64,000 nt of DNA, taken from assembly GCA_018242445.1 (NCBI GenBank), contig JAFEBW010000036.1, positions 16,012 through 80,011 of the forward strand, written 5' to 3'. The notes beneath the pieces were generated by a model. It had not been told where the DNA came from and searched no databases. It worked only from the letters and a program-made list of their open reading frames with translations. This DNA is from Pseudomonadota bacterium (GTDB lineage Bacteria; Pseudomonadota; Gammaproteobacteria; Xanthomonadales; Xanthomonadaceae). Position 1 is the stretch's first letter; each line of letters begins with the position of its first letter. This document shows positions 16,852 to 26,900 of the stretch, piece after piece. Position numbers and translations under genes: made by a program.

Positions 16852-16944
16852 TCTCCCCCCGCGTGCGGGGGGAGGGCTGGGGTGGGGGGCGACGCTGCGG
16901 AAATCACCCCATCCCAGCCTTCCCCCGCCGGCGAGGGAAGGGGA
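16852..16944. repeat. Short composite repeat (CTCCCCCCGC ... CCGGCGAGGGAAGGGG)
   Basis: The left half has a CCCCCCGCGTGCGGGGGG hairpin followed by GGGCTGGGGTGGGGGGC. The right half is the inverse (CACCCCATCCCAGCCTTCCCC, then CGCCGGCGAGGG). It is a compact version of the elements at 8297, 36576 and 44915. Confidence 0.8.
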
Positions 16945-17019
16945 TAAGCCGATTTCATTCACGCGATTCCACCGTCCCGTTTCCCTCGTATCGAATTTCG
17001 CATTACCTTGCCGATCCCC

Positions 17020-17970
17020 ATGTCCTCACTCCCCCACGCCTGCCTCGGCGCGCTCGCGCTGGAATTGCGCCCCGGCACGCAGGCCGGCCGCATCGCGCTG
17101 GATCGCGCGCAAGCGGCGCAACTGGCCGATGGCATCGCGCGCGATCTGGCCACGCTGGTGCCGGATGCCGCCACCTTCGATCTGGCCGTGCTGGCCGCGC
17201 ACTACGACCCGGTCGAGGTGCTGCGCCCGCGCTGGCCGCTGCACGCCGCGCTCGACGCACTGGCGCAGCGTGCGCCGATGGCTTCTCTCCCTCCCCCGCC
17301 AGCGGGGGAGGGTCGGGGTGGGGGCACAGCGCGCATCCTCGCCTTCGGTGCCCACGCAGGCACGCTTCCGGAATCCGTGCCAACTCCCGAGTCCGACTAC
17401 GCGCAAGGCGCGATGCGCCTGCTGCCGTTCGCGCTGCGTGGCGATCCCGCCGATCCGGCGACCGGCGAACGCATCACCAGGCTGGCGTCATCGCTGGAGG
17501 ACGTCCTGCTCGAGCGCGGCATGGCCGGCGCGGGCACCGCCTTGTTCGCGCAGGAGGCCTTCGGTGCGCCGATCGAGCACGCCCGCTACCTCACCCTCCA
17601 CGATCTGGCCGCGCTGACGGCGATGCAGTACGAGCATGCCGGGCTCGCGCCGCTGTGGCCGCTGCTGGAAACCGCCCTGCTCGCGCCGGAGCAGGAAGCG
17701 TGGCTGGATGCGCCGCCCGAACCGCTGGCGCGCCATCTGGACGGCGAGGTGCGGATCGCCTTGCTGGATGCGGAAGGCTGGCGCGCGGGAGGCTACGCAC
17801 CGGCGTCCGCGGGCGACGATCCGCAGCGGCTGGAGCGGGCGTTCGAGCGCTTCGAGGCAAGGCAGCGGCAGTTCGCCGCAGTCATGGCCGCGCACGGGGT
17901 CGCGGTGATGTTCGTGCATTGCGCCGCGGGGCGCGATGCGCGCGCGGCCATCACTTCTTCGTGGGCTTGA
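17020..17970 (+). CDS. Unknown protein interrupted in frame by a dispersed repeat
   Basis: A 316-residue protein from ATG 17020 (a TTG at 17008 is also possible). I do not recognise the family. There is no signal peptide or membrane segment. It is rich in Ala, Leu and acidic residues, with segments such as ERITRLASSLEDVLLERGMAG and YEHAGLAPLWPLLETALLAP. Near residue 90 it carries SLPPPPAGEGRGGGT, encoded by half of the composite repeat (17284-17330), without breaking the frame. The 3' end overlaps the convergent sodC-like gene by 20 bp. Probably cytosolic. Confidence 0.7.
   Translation: MSSLPHACLGALALELRPGTQAGRIALDRAQAAQLADGIARDLATLVPDAATFDLAVLAAHYDPVEVLRPRWPLHAALDALAQRAPMASLPPPPAGEGRGGGTARILAFGAHAGTLPESVPTPESDYAQGAMRLLPFALRGDPADPATGERITRLASSLEDVLLERGMAGAGTALFAQEAFGAPIEHARYLTLHDLAALTAMQYEHAGLAPLWPLLETALLAPEQEAWLDAPPEPLARHLDGEVRIALLDAEGWRAGGYAPASAGDDPQRLERAFERFEARQRQFAAVMAAHGVAVMFVHCAAGRDARAAITSSWA
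17284..17330. repeat. Half composite repeat inside a coding sequence
   Basis: The hairpin CTCCCTCCCCCGCCAGCGGGG, continuing GGAGGGTCGGGGTGGGGGC, matches the left arm of the intergenic elements. It is read in frame as PPPPAGEGRGGG. The same peptide type (PPPPAGEGQGGG) ends the glycosyltransferase at 36699. Confidence 0.75.
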
Positions 17971-18505
17971 GGATCACCCCGCAGGCCAGCGCCGCGCTGC
18001 CGCCGCCGTCGGGCTGGGTGCTGTAATCGTCGGGGCCGGCCTGGACGATCAGCGAACGGCCGAAGACATCCTCGTTGTAGTGGCTGCCCACCGACACATC
18101 CGGCACGGTCACGTCCAGCGCGATCGCGCCTTGCGCGTCGGCGGTCTGGTTGGCCATGTCGCCGGCATGATGGATCAGCCCGACCGGGTCGCCATGCGCC
18201 ACCCCGCGCGGATTGAAGTGGCCTCCGGCCGAACCGTGGTTGGGCGCGGTGCAGTCACCGCGGGTGAAGATGTGGATGCCGTGGCTGCTGCCCGGCGCCA
18301 GGCCCGTGATCGTGCCCTGCACATGGATGCCGCCGGGGATGGAATACACCGCCAGCGTGCCGGCCACGCCGCTGCCTTCGACGGCTTCGAGGTTGATGCT
18401 TGCCTCCGGTTTGGGAGCTTTCGAGGCATGGCTGCCGGGCAAGGAAGCGCAGCCGGCGAGCAACACGGCGGCAAGACAGGCTGTTACCACGATGAAACGC
18501 TGCAT
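17951..18505 (-). CDS. sodC: SodC-like lipoprotein lacking copper ligands
   Basis: A 184-residue protein with a signal peptide and lipobox LLAGC (Cys ~17). The Cu/Zn superoxide dismutase fold is clear: HGIHIFTRGDC, GGHFNP, AHGDPVGLIHHAGDM, GPDDYSTQPDGGGSAALACGVI. The zinc ligands (His63, His71, His80 and Asp83 of the bovine numbering) are all present. Two copper ligands are not: the second His of the HxH motif is Phe (GIHIF), and the His of the LxVH motif is Gln (LIVQ). The active-site Arg before the final ACGVI is Ala. Superoxide dismutation is therefore unlikely; a structural or metal-related envelope role is possible. ATG 18505 is chosen for the signal peptide. Confidence 0.85.
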   Translation of the reverse strand: MQRFIVVTACLAAVLLAGCASLPGSHASKAPKPEASINLEAVEGSGVAGTLAVYSIPGGIHVQGTITGLAPGSSHGIHIFTRGDCTAPNHGSAGGHFNPRGVAHGDPVGLIHHAGDMANQTADAQGAIALDVTVPDVSVGSHYNEDVFGRSLIVQAGPDDYSTQPDGGGSAALACGVILKPTKK

Positions 18506-18599
18506 GCGGATCTCCGGAAGGGGACGGCCTGCGGCGCAGACCAAAGGGTCGAAATGCGGATGCTATCGCGCCGGAGGTGATCGGTGGCTGTATCGGCCT

Positions 18600-20033
18600 T
18601 CAACCCGCCTTGCCACGGTGCTTGCGGCCGAGCTTGCGGGTGAGGGTGTTGCGGCCGAGCCCGAGCGCTGCGGCGGCGCGCTGGCGGTGCCCGCCGCTGT
18701 GCTCCAGCGCCGCCGCCAGCAAGGCTTCCTCGAAGTGCTGCTTGGCGCGGGCATGGACGTCGCCACGACCGTCGGCCAAGGCAGCGCGCGCCCACGCCGT
18801 CAGCGGGGCGGCCCAGCCATCGCCCCCGTTCGCGGCCGGCGTATCGACCGGGACATGCGCGCGCACGTCGGCGGCGCGGATCGCCTGCCCCGGCGCCAGT
18901 GCGGCCAGCCGCCAGCAGACGTTTTCCAGTTCGCGCACGTTGCCCGGCCAGGCATGCGCTTCGAGCAGCCGCAGCGCATCGGTCAGCAATTTTTTCGGCG
19001 GCGTCTGAAACCGCGCAGCGGCCTGCGCGAGAAAGTGCGCCGCCAGCACACCGACATCGCCGCGCCGCTCGCGCAGCGGCGGCAGGCGCAGGCGCACCAC
19101 GTCGAGCCGGTGCAGCAGGTCGGCGCGGAAGCGTCCGGCTGCCGCCAGCGCTGCGAGGTCTTGATGGGTGGCGGCGAGCACGCGCACGTCCACGCGGATC
19201 AATTCGCGCCCGCCGACACGGAAGAACTCTCCCTCGGCCAGCACGCGCAGCAGGCGCGTCTGCAAGGGCGCGGGCATGTCGCCGATCTCGTCGAGAAACA
19301 GCGTGCCGCCATCGGCCTGTTCGAAGCGCCCAACGTGGCGGCGGGTGGCGCCGGTGAACGCGCCGGCCTCGTGGCCGAACAGCTCCGACTCCAGCAATTC
19401 GGCGGGAATCGCCGCGGTGTTGAGGGCGATGAAGGGCTTGCCGGCGCGCGGGGATTCGCGGTGCAGGGCGCGCGCGACGCCTTCCTTGCCGGTGCCGGTT
19501 TCGCCGGTGATCAGCACCGACAGCGGCGCCTGCGCGAGCCGGCCGATGGCGCGGAACAACTCGCGCATCGCCGGCGCATCGCCGAGCAGGGCATGCGGGG
19601 CTGCCGTGGCCTCTGCCGTGGCGGGCGCTGGCTGCGCATCCGCAGCTTGCGGCGCGGCGGTCGGCAGCGCGCGCCGTGCCAGTGCGACGGCTTCGTCCAG
19701 ATCGAAGGGCTTGGACAAGAACTCGTGCGCGCCGCCGCGGAACGCGCCGGCGGTGGAGGCGATGTCGGTCCACGCCGACATCACGATCACCGGCAGGTCG
19801 GGGTCGCGCGTCTTCAAGGCATCGAGAAAACCCAGTCCGTCCATGCCCGGCATGCGGATGTCCGTGAACACCAGCGCTGGCGGCCGTTCTTCGGCGAGCG
19901 CCGCCAACGCCGCCTGCGCACCGTCGAAAGATTGCACCGCGAAGCCGGCCTCGCGCAGCGCCTGCGTGAGCACGAAGCGCACGCTGCGGTCGTCGTCGAC
20001 GATCCAGATGCGGGAGGTCATGGGGGATGTCAT
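18600..20033 (-). CDS. glnG: Nitrogen regulation response regulator NtrC
   Basis: A 477-residue sigma-54 activator. The receiver domain (residues ~8-120) has the phospho-acceptor Asp58 in VFTDIRMPGMDG and the invariant Lys in SKPFDL. The AAA+ domain has Walker A GETGTGKEG, the sigma-54-contacting loop GAFTGA, and Walker B GGTLFLDEIGDM. The C-terminal Fis-type helix-turn-helix ends RQRAAAALGLGRNTLTRKL. Start ATG 20033 follows GGAGCG; ATG 20021 is an alternative. It is paired with ntrB upstream, separated by a repeat pair. Confidence 0.95.
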   Translation of the reverse strand: MTSPMTSRIWIVDDDRSVRFVLTQALREAGFAVQSFDGAQAALAALAEERPPALVFTDIRMPGMDGLGFLDALKTRDPDLPVIVMSAWTDIASTAGAFRGGAHEFLSKPFDLDEAVALARRALPTAAPQAADAQPAPATAEATAAPHALLGDAPAMRELFRAIGRLAQAPLSVLITGETGTGKEGVARALHRESPRAGKPFIALNTAAIPAELLESELFGHEAGAFTGATRRHVGRFEQADGGTLFLDEIGDMPAPLQTRLLRVLAEGEFFRVGGRELIRVDVRVLAATHQDLAALAAAGRFRADLLHRLDVVRLRLPPLRERRGDVGVLAAHFLAQAAARFQTPPKKLLTDALRLLEAHAWPGNVRELENVCWRLAALAPGQAIRAADVRAHVPVDTPAANGGDGWAAPLTAWARAALADGRGDVHARAKQHFEEALLAAALEHSGGHRQRAAAALGLGRNTLTRKLGRKHRGKAG

Positions 20034-20073
20034 GGGCAGCGCTCCTGCAGCCGCAGGTGCGCCGGAGAATCAG

Positions 20074-20212
20074 CCCCTCCCCCCTTGCGGGGGCGGGGTT
20101 GGGGAGAGGGGTGCTTGTGCAGCAACCCTGTCTGTTCGTGTGCCGTAATCGCCGAATGCGCGAGAAAGCCACCCCTCCCCAACCCTCCCCTTCGCTGCGC
20201 GAAAGGGAGGGA
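20074..20212. repeat. Inverted repeat pair between ntrB and ntrC
   Basis: The left arm (CCCCTCCCCCCTTGCGGGGG, CGGGGTTGGGGAGAGGGGTG) and the right arm (CCACCCCTCCCCAACCCTCC, CCTTCGCTGCGCGAAAGGGAGGG) are inverted relative to each other. A transcript across the operon could fold into a long hairpin, which might set the NtrB:NtrC ratio. Confidence 0.75.
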
Positions 20213-20259
20213 GCCGGGCAAGTGAAAGTTTTTCAAGGTGAATATGCGCTTGTCCATCA

Positions 20260-21312
20260 TCATCCTTCTCCACTACCGGCAACCTCCTCCGGCACCGGCA
20301 CCATCAAGGTGAACACCGTATGTCCGGGCCGCGAGCGATAACTGAGCGCACCGCCGTGCTCGCGCGCGACCTGCTGCGCCAGCGCCAGCCCCAGCCCGGA
20401 GCCCTCCGCGCGGCCGGTCACCAGCGGCAGGAAGATGCGCTCGGCCAGATCCTCGGGCACGCCGCGGCCGTCGTCGGCGATCTCCACGCGCAACACGAGG
20501 CGATGGGCGACCTCGCCGATCAACACGCCGTGCTCGGCGCGCGAGCGCAAGGCCACCGTGCTCGCCCCCGATTCGAGCGCATTGCGCAGCAGGTTCCACA
20601 ACGCCTGCACGAGGCGGTCGGCGTCGCCGGTGATCGGCGGCAGGCTGGGGTCGTAGTCGCGCTCGATCTTCACCGCCCAACCAGCGTCGGCATCGGCGAG
20701 CACACGCACGCGCTCGAGCACGGCATGGATATTGACGGGCTCGAAGGCGCGCGGAGCCGCCGGGTTCACCAGTCGTTCCAACAAAGTGGTGAGGCGCTCC
20801 ACTTCCGCATCGATCAGTTCGATCAGCTCGCGTTCGTCGTCGTTGTCCAGTCGGCTGGCTGCACGTCGCGCCAGCAATTGCGCCGCGCCCTTGAGACCGG
20901 CCAGAGGATTGCGGATTTCGTGAGCCAACCCCTTGAGCGCCGCATGCAGCGCCGCCGGCAACGCTCCAGCCGGATCGACGCCCGGGAACTCCTCGGCCGG
21001 ATGCGCCTCGATGCGCACGCTGCCATCGGCAGCGCGCGCCAGCAGCAGGTCGGCGAAGCGCTCGCTGCCACCGGGCGCGCGCAACTGGCCGCGCAGCGCA
21101 CGCAGGGGTTCGCCATCCGCGGGCAATCGAGCCAACAGCGCGGTCAGCCGCTCGCCCTGCGCATCCAGCGATGCCAGCGTCATCCCCTCCAGCCGCCGCG
21201 CGCTGACGCCCAGCCAGCGTGCGAATGCCGGATTGCAGCCGCGCAGGGCACCGCCGTCATCGGCCCAGGCGATGGGCGTAAGCAGGGCATCGAGGGAAGG
21301 CGCGGCGTGCAT
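20260..21312 (-). CDS. glnL: Nitrogen regulation sensor histidine kinase NtrB
   Basis: A 350-residue cytosolic kinase/phosphatase that controls NtrC in response to PII and nitrogen status. An N-terminal PAS-like domain (~1-110) precedes the H-box GLAHEIRNPLAGLKGAAQLL. The catalytic domain follows with the N-box NLLRNALESGA, G1 ADDGRGVPE and G2 GSGLGLALAQQ. No membrane segment is present, as expected. The ATG at 21312 abuts an NtrC-type site and lacks a clear ribosome site. glnA, often next to ntrBC, is not in the window. Confidence 0.94.
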   Translation of the reverse strand: MHAAPSLDALLTPIAWADDGGALRGCNPAFARWLGVSARRLEGMTLASLDAQGERLTALLARLPADGEPLRALRGQLRAPGGSERFADLLLARAADGSVRIEAHPAEEFPGVDPAGALPAALHAALKGLAHEIRNPLAGLKGAAQLLARRAASRLDNDDERELIELIDAEVERLTTLLERLVNPAAPRAFEPVNIHAVLERVRVLADADAGWAVKIERDYDPSLPPITGDADRLVQALWNLLRNALESGASTVALRSRAEHGVLIGEVAHRLVLRVEIADDGRGVPEDLAERIFLPLVTGRAEGSGLGLALAQQVAREHGGALSYRSRPGHTVFTLMVPVPEEVAGSGEG

Positions 21313-21329
21313 TGCACCAGTTTAGTGCA
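21313..21329 (-). promoter_or_regulatory. NtrC-type binding site abutting the ntrB start
   Basis: TGCACCAGTTTAGTGCA matches the NtrC consensus TGCACC-N5-GGTGCA with a single mismatch. It directly adjoins the ntrB start codon, so bound NtrC would be expected to repress ntrBC transcription (autoregulation, as at glnLp of enteric bacteria). Inference from motif and position. Confidence 0.7.
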
Positions 21330-21411
21330 ATTTATGCTTCAAGATCCGGAGGCGCGGACAGCAGCTGGTGGGCAGAACACCAACGTCAATAACTCGGAAA
21401 ATTTTGGGCCC

Positions 21412-23976
21412 TCAAGGGCTCACGATCACGCGATAACTGACCGTCACCTGCCCGCCCGGGGCCAGCGAGCCGGTGAAAGTCCATACCAGCGAACCCTGCC
21501 CTCCCGGTGCGGGCTGCGTGGTCACGATACAGGCGGTGAGATTGGCTGGCAGCGAACCGGGACATGTCGCCGACACGTATTGCGTGAATGCGGGCGTGGC
21601 ATCGTTGACCACCAATTGGCTGATCGGTTTGGCGGAAGGATTGTTGACCACCAGATCGTAGCGCAAGGTGTCGCCTGGATTGGCGTTGTTCACTGTTCCC
21701 GCGCCCCCGCCCTGAGTGATGTTGGTCACCAGTTTGTTGATGCGCAACCCACCTGCAATGTTGACCGTGGTGGTGTCTGTACGGGTGAGCGTCGCCGCCA
21801 GAGTCGGGGGGGCATTGGTGTAATTGAAGGCAGCGGTGACTGTCACCGCGTTTTGCGACCCGAGTGGGGCATTCGCCGGGACGAATTCGCGCACCACGAT
21901 GCACACGCTCTGTCCAGCCGTGACAGTCAATGCACTGGAGATCAGGGCATCAGCCCCATCGATCACGCCATTGCAGTTGTTGTCGCGATACACCGACTCG
22001 ACCCAACCGGACATCGCCGGTGTGGCAACCGCGCTGGTCGAGAACGTGACCTGCCCGCCGCTCTGGGACATGAAGGTATGCGGATAGAAGACGGTGGTGC
22101 CCGGCTGCGTGGTCTGCGCGCCATCGGGAGTGAAGGTGTTGGGTGGCACCAAACCGAAAGCAAGGCCTGTAGCCGAAACGCCACCGGCGGTGAAGGTCAC
22201 GCTGGGCCGCGTATAGCTGCCGCCACTGGTGCCGGAACTGCCCCCCGTGGCCAGATAGCCCGATGGCGGAACCGGTGTGACGACGACGCTGCCGGCAACG
22301 CTCGCCGGCAGGTACAACGTGAAATTGCCGGCGCCGTCGGTGATGGTGGTGGCAACCGTCGTGCTCGCCTGCACAACATTGACGGTGACATTTCCTATTC
22401 CAACCTCACCACCATCCTTGACGCCGTTGTTGGCCGTTCCGCCACCTATGCCCGTATCGGCAAACACATTGCCGCTGTAGGCGGCACCGTTATAGATGCC
22501 GAAATTCTGATTGAGCAGCGAGGTTGAATTGTTGAAGCTGATCTGCCGGATGCCACTGGCCGCCTCGGTGCCGATCCAGCCTGCCGGCACGGATGGAGTG
22601 ATGTCAGTGAGGGTGTTGTTGGTGTCGATTATCAGGCAGTAGTTACCGGACGGCACGCCGGGGATCACATAGTTGCCCGTGACCGGATCCACCGCCGCGG
22701 CAACGGTCGCCGGGCCGGTGCAGGTGCCGCCGCTGCGTGGGCTGAGCTTCACGTACAGCCCGGCCACGCCCGTACCGGATTCGCCATTGTCGAGATTGAA
22801 ATCGTGGTTGGCGTCGTTGTACACCGTACCGAAAATGCTCGGGTTGGGAGAATTGGTGAAGGTACAAGCAATGGCATCGCCGAATTGCAACGACGGGAAC
22901 GTGAAGGCTGTGGTATTGACGTTGTTCGGCAGGCCGGTCGTGGTCGATCCGACCGTATTGTTCACGCACGTCAAACGCTCCGAGTAGTTGGCCAGCGTGC
23001 TCACGCTGCCGCCTGTCATCGTCTCGTACACGACGAACGGATAGCTCGCGGCGATGGTTGGCAAAGTGGCAACGGGAAAGCCCGCGGTGCCCGTTCCGGA
23101 AGTGTTTTGCGACTGCAATACCGTGCCGCCGGTGGTTTTGATGCCGTAAGTGAATTGATCGGCAGCGTTCACGCGGCTGCCATTGATCACTTTTGTCACC
23201 GACACCGAGGCGAATCGTACGCCGATCATCATGCCCTGCAGGCCGCTGCCTTTCATGCTGGCGTTGACCGTGGTCGGATTGTTGAAACTACCGAACACAT
23301 AAGCGCTTGAACTACCACTTTGATTGCCGGTCTCGGTGACGGTGGTGGTACCAACACCGCTCAAAGGCGGCTGGTAGGCACCATTATTGATCGTCGCCAA
23401 CTTCGTCCACGGCGAACCATTGGTGGTGAAAATCAGGTTCTCGCCGGTGTTGGTGGATTCGCCATCGGCTGCGATGAAGGCGTAATTCGTCGTGCCACCC
23501 GTCGGGGGCGTGATATTGATGGAGGAGATCGTCAGCGCGACCGTTGTTCCACTGGTTGCCTCATACAACACCGGCGTGCCGGGGATACCATTGAAACCCG
23601 CATTGCCTATCGCCGCGCCCGACCAAGACGGTACCGCCACCGGATGCAACGCCGTTTGCGCATTGGAACCGCTGAAACTGGTGACCTGCAGGTTGAAGGT
23701 CATCACCGAGCCGTCGGGCAGGCTATAGCTGAAATTCTGCCCGGAGCCGGAGCGTGCGGCAGTATCGCTGTAGCCGCTGAAATCGAGCCAGCAGTATGTG
23801 CGGTAGTCGTTGGGCGCGGTGCCTTGCGTGGTCGCTGGCGCACAAGCAGCCGCTTGGGCGTGCGGCGCAGGCAGAACCAGCAAAGCCAGCAGCGCTAGCA
23901 ACCATGACAGACACACGCCACCCCAACCGCGACGCGCGTGACCGCCGACGACAGATCGATTACGGCCCATGCGCAT
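21412..23976 (-). CDS. Secreted surface protein with SdrD-B-like and DUF11 domains
   Basis: An 854-residue protein. A signal peptide (LLALLALLVLPAPHAQA, ending ~residue 43) is followed by a beta-rich CshA-like region (~45-260). A prealbumin-like repeat (SVTKVINGSRVNAADQFTYG) comes next. Two SdrD-B-like modules follow (FGTVYNDANHDFNLDNGESG ~residue 385; VFADTGIGGG...VKDGGEVG ~505), and a C-terminal DUF11 domain (NPGDTLRYDLVVNNPSAKPI ~755). Calcium-type loops such as DNNCNGVIDGADA occur. There is no barrel or LPXTG anchor, so it is either released or held by partners. The start overlaps the end of the 2030-residue gene by 17 bp, indicating one operon. Confidence 0.8.
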   Translation of the reverse strand: MRMGRNRSVVGGHARRGWGGVCLSWLLALLALLVLPAPHAQAAACAPATTQGTAPNDYRTYCWLDFSGYSDTAARSGSGQNFSYSLPDGSVMTFNLQVTSFSGSNAQTALHPVAVPSWSGAAIGNAGFNGIPGTPVLYEATSGTTVALTISSINITPPTGGTTNYAFIAADGESTNTGENLIFTTNGSPWTKLATINNGAYQPPLSGVGTTTVTETGNQSGSSSAYVFGSFNNPTTVNASMKGSGLQGMMIGVRFASVSVTKVINGSRVNAADQFTYGIKTTGGTVLQSQNTSGTGTAGFPVATLPTIAASYPFVVYETMTGGSVSTLANYSERLTCVNNTVGSTTTGLPNNVNTTAFTFPSLQFGDAIACTFTNSPNPSIFGTVYNDANHDFNLDNGESGTGVAGLYVKLSPRSGGTCTGPATVAAAVDPVTGNYVIPGVPSGNYCLIIDTNNTLTDITPSVPAGWIGTEAASGIRQISFNNSTSLLNQNFGIYNGAAYSGNVFADTGIGGGTANNGVKDGGEVGIGNVTVNVVQASTTVATTITDGAGNFTLYLPASVAGSVVVTPVPPSGYLATGGSSGTSGGSYTRPSVTFTAGGVSATGLAFGLVPPNTFTPDGAQTTQPGTTVFYPHTFMSQSGGQVTFSTSAVATPAMSGWVESVYRDNNCNGVIDGADALISSALTVTAGQSVCIVVREFVPANAPLGSQNAVTVTAAFNYTNAPPTLAATLTRTDTTTVNIAGGLRINKLVTNITQGGGAGTVNNANPGDTLRYDLVVNNPSAKPISQLVVNDATPAFTQYVSATCPGSLPANLTACIVTTQPAPGGQGSLVWTFTGSLAPGGQVTVSYRVIVSP

Positions 23977-26900
23977 CGTTCCCCGGGCTGTTCCAGACGT
24001 TTTCGGCGGCGTTGGCCTGGCTACGCGCGGCTTTCATGTCGCCAACCGACTCGAATAGATCAGAACCGAATTTGAAGCGGAACCGCAGGTAGAAACCATC
24101 CTGCGTATAAGCGCCGCCGGCGAGGTCGGGGTCGTTGAAACCCACCACGTTGTAGCCGATCGACAGCCAGAAATTGCGCCGCAGCAGGTATCCCAACTCC
24201 ACGCCCGCGGCACGATGCCGACTGCCAAAACCCCAACTGGTGTAAGCCTGCAGGCCGGCATCCCAGCGCTCCCCGATGTCGCGAGTTACGCGCCCACCCA
24301 CCAAAGTGGTCCAGCCGCTGCTGCGAATGCCATTGCTGTCGTCGCGGGCAAACTTGGTTGCCAGCCGGGTGGTGATGTCCCAGGGCTGCGAGGGCTGCAT
24401 TTCGACTTGGGTCAGGAAAATCCACGCCTGCTCGTCGATCTGCTGGCCCGTGGGCAGCGTGGTGTCCTGATTGCGTTTGTAGCCGACCATGCCGAGCGCG
24501 TTCCACAGATCGTTGTCGGCAGGCCGGTACGCAAAGCCGCCCTGGAACTCGCCCTGATGTTGTGCGCCTGTGTTGCCACCGCGGTTTTGCACGTCGTTGT
24601 AATAGCCGCGCGCCAGCACTGTCCAATCCGGACTGAGCTTGTACGCCGTGGCGGCTGTGGCAAGCCAGCTTTGCGTTTGCAGCGACTCCCTCCACTCCAG
24701 CCGTGCTGAAGACTTCCAGATGTCGCTGCGCGTGTCGCTGATGGCGGCGGTAAGCGCTTGCGATTCGTCACCGACCTTGCCGGAAACCGGCTTGATCTTC
24801 TCTGCCGTGCCGCTCATCGCCAAGCCCGGGGCGAGTTGCCACAGGTGGCGCAGGCCAATCGCATCTTCGGCGGCACGGCCATCGATGCCTTGCCCGATCC
24901 GGTATTCGTTGAACAGTTCAGTCTTGTCGGCCAGCGTGGTTTGCAAACCGAATACCGTCGTGTACTGGTTGACTGCCGGATTGAGCCCGAATGCACCGCT
25001 GAGACTGTTGCTGGAATCGTGGCGGAAATACAGCTTGCCGAGGTTGCCCAGCGAGTAGGTGCCGCCGAGACTGGACACCTGCGCATCCTTGTCGAAGGCA
25101 CGTTCGTATTGGGCGAACACGTTCGCCTTGGGCAGCCCTGGCACCGGCGCGTCGACACGCACGAAACCGCTGGTGAAATCCACCGCTGTCGTCGGAGGCA
25201 AGCTGCCATTGGACGAGGGGATGGTCGTCTGTGCCTGCCCCTGTGCATGGCGTACACCCACGCTGAGCCTCACGTCATGCGCGAAATTGTGTTGCAGCGA
25301 GGCGCTGACACCGGCCTGCGAGCCATTGATCGATGGCGAGACGGTACGCAGCCCCTCGACCACGATCCGATCCTGGTCGGTGAGCTTGTAGCCCAGCTGT
25401 ACGCCGTACTGACCCTGCCCCGCCGACTGCATGGCGCTGGGGTTCTGGAAGGCCGCATCGCTGTGGATGCCCCAGATGCGCCCTTGCAGGCGCTCGGCCT
25501 GTCCACGCCATTCCAGCCGCTCGGCGTTGCCGGAACCGTGGTCGGGGGTGTTGGAGTGCGCGAACTCGCCCACCAGGGTCGAGTTCGCCCCGAAGCGCAG
25601 GGTGAAGTCGAACCCATAAAGATCCAGCCGCTTGGCCGGATCCTCGTCACGTACCCCGGATACGCCGAAGGCGAATGCCTTGGCCACCTGCCATTCCGCC
25701 GCCAGCCCACCGACCCAGTGGCGCGGCCCGCCGTTGTCGACCTCGTAGTTCACCCGGATGAACACCGGGTTGAGATTGGCGTCCACCGTCGGCACCGGCG
25801 CGGAAAACAGCAGCAGGCCGGTGATCGGTTCGATGGTGTAGTCCACGAAAGGCGTGAGCGGCTTGTCGGAGACGATCACATTGGTCTGGGTGCGATCGCG
25901 CACGATCAGGTCGACCTGCTGGCTGTTGATCACGCCACGCGGATCAAGCTGGTATGGCCCGGAAGTGCCGTTGCCGGGGATTTCGACCACGGTCTGCGTG
26001 CTGGCGGTGTGGCTGGCGAAAACATCGGTGGTCAGCCCATTCATCACGCCGTGAGCCCGCAAGCCGTACAGGGCGCGGGTGTACTGGGTGATCTGTCGTG
26101 CGGGATTGTCGGTCTGGGTCGAATAGTCCCCCAGCAACACATAAGACGTACCGTGATCGAGGCGCACATAAAGCTTGCCGGTGGATTGCGCATCGAAACC
26201 CTTGACCGATGAATCACCGTAGATCGGGTAGAAGCGGTTGGGCTGGATGTCACGGAACAACTGGGTGTCGGACGGCTTGTCGGAATCGTAGCCCAGCGTC
26301 AGCAGGGTGGAACCCAACACCTTGCCCTTGAGGAACACCTGGGTACGCCCAGAAACATCGGCCTTGCCATGGTCGAAATCGTGACTGAAACCTTCGATGG
26401 CGCGCTCGAAACCCTCGGTGCCGTCCGTTGTCTGGATCGAACGCGGATCGAGCCTACGCAGATCCAGCACGCCCTCGACCAGCCCGACCGCCATCATCGG
26501 GCGCAGGAAGGGGGTGAAGGTCAGCTTCTGATCGCTCTGGATCGATCCACTTTGTACATGTAGCGTCGCGTTGGCGGGATTGGCCGGAGGCAGCAAAGCG
26601 AATTCGGCACTGCCGCCTTCGATGAAGGTTTGCGTGCCCGGTTCGTCCTTGTTGAGATCCTCCACCTGCCAGATGCCCTGATCGGTTTGCAGTGTGACCG
26701 GCACACGCGAGGTCACCGGCACACCTGCCGCGTCGAGTGCCTCGACTTTTACCCGGATCGGCGTTGTCGCATCGGCAACCGCCTTGTCCGGTACCACGAT
26801 GCGCAATTTGGCGAGATTGCCTGGTGCAATCACATGCACGACGGACTTGCCGCGTTCGATGCCGAAACCATCCACTGCACTCAACTCCAGCGTGTTCTCG

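Noticed and set aside
18213..20225. 670-codon plus-strand open frame
   Set aside because: Shadow of sodC and ntrC; no recognisable motif and runs through intergenic repeats.
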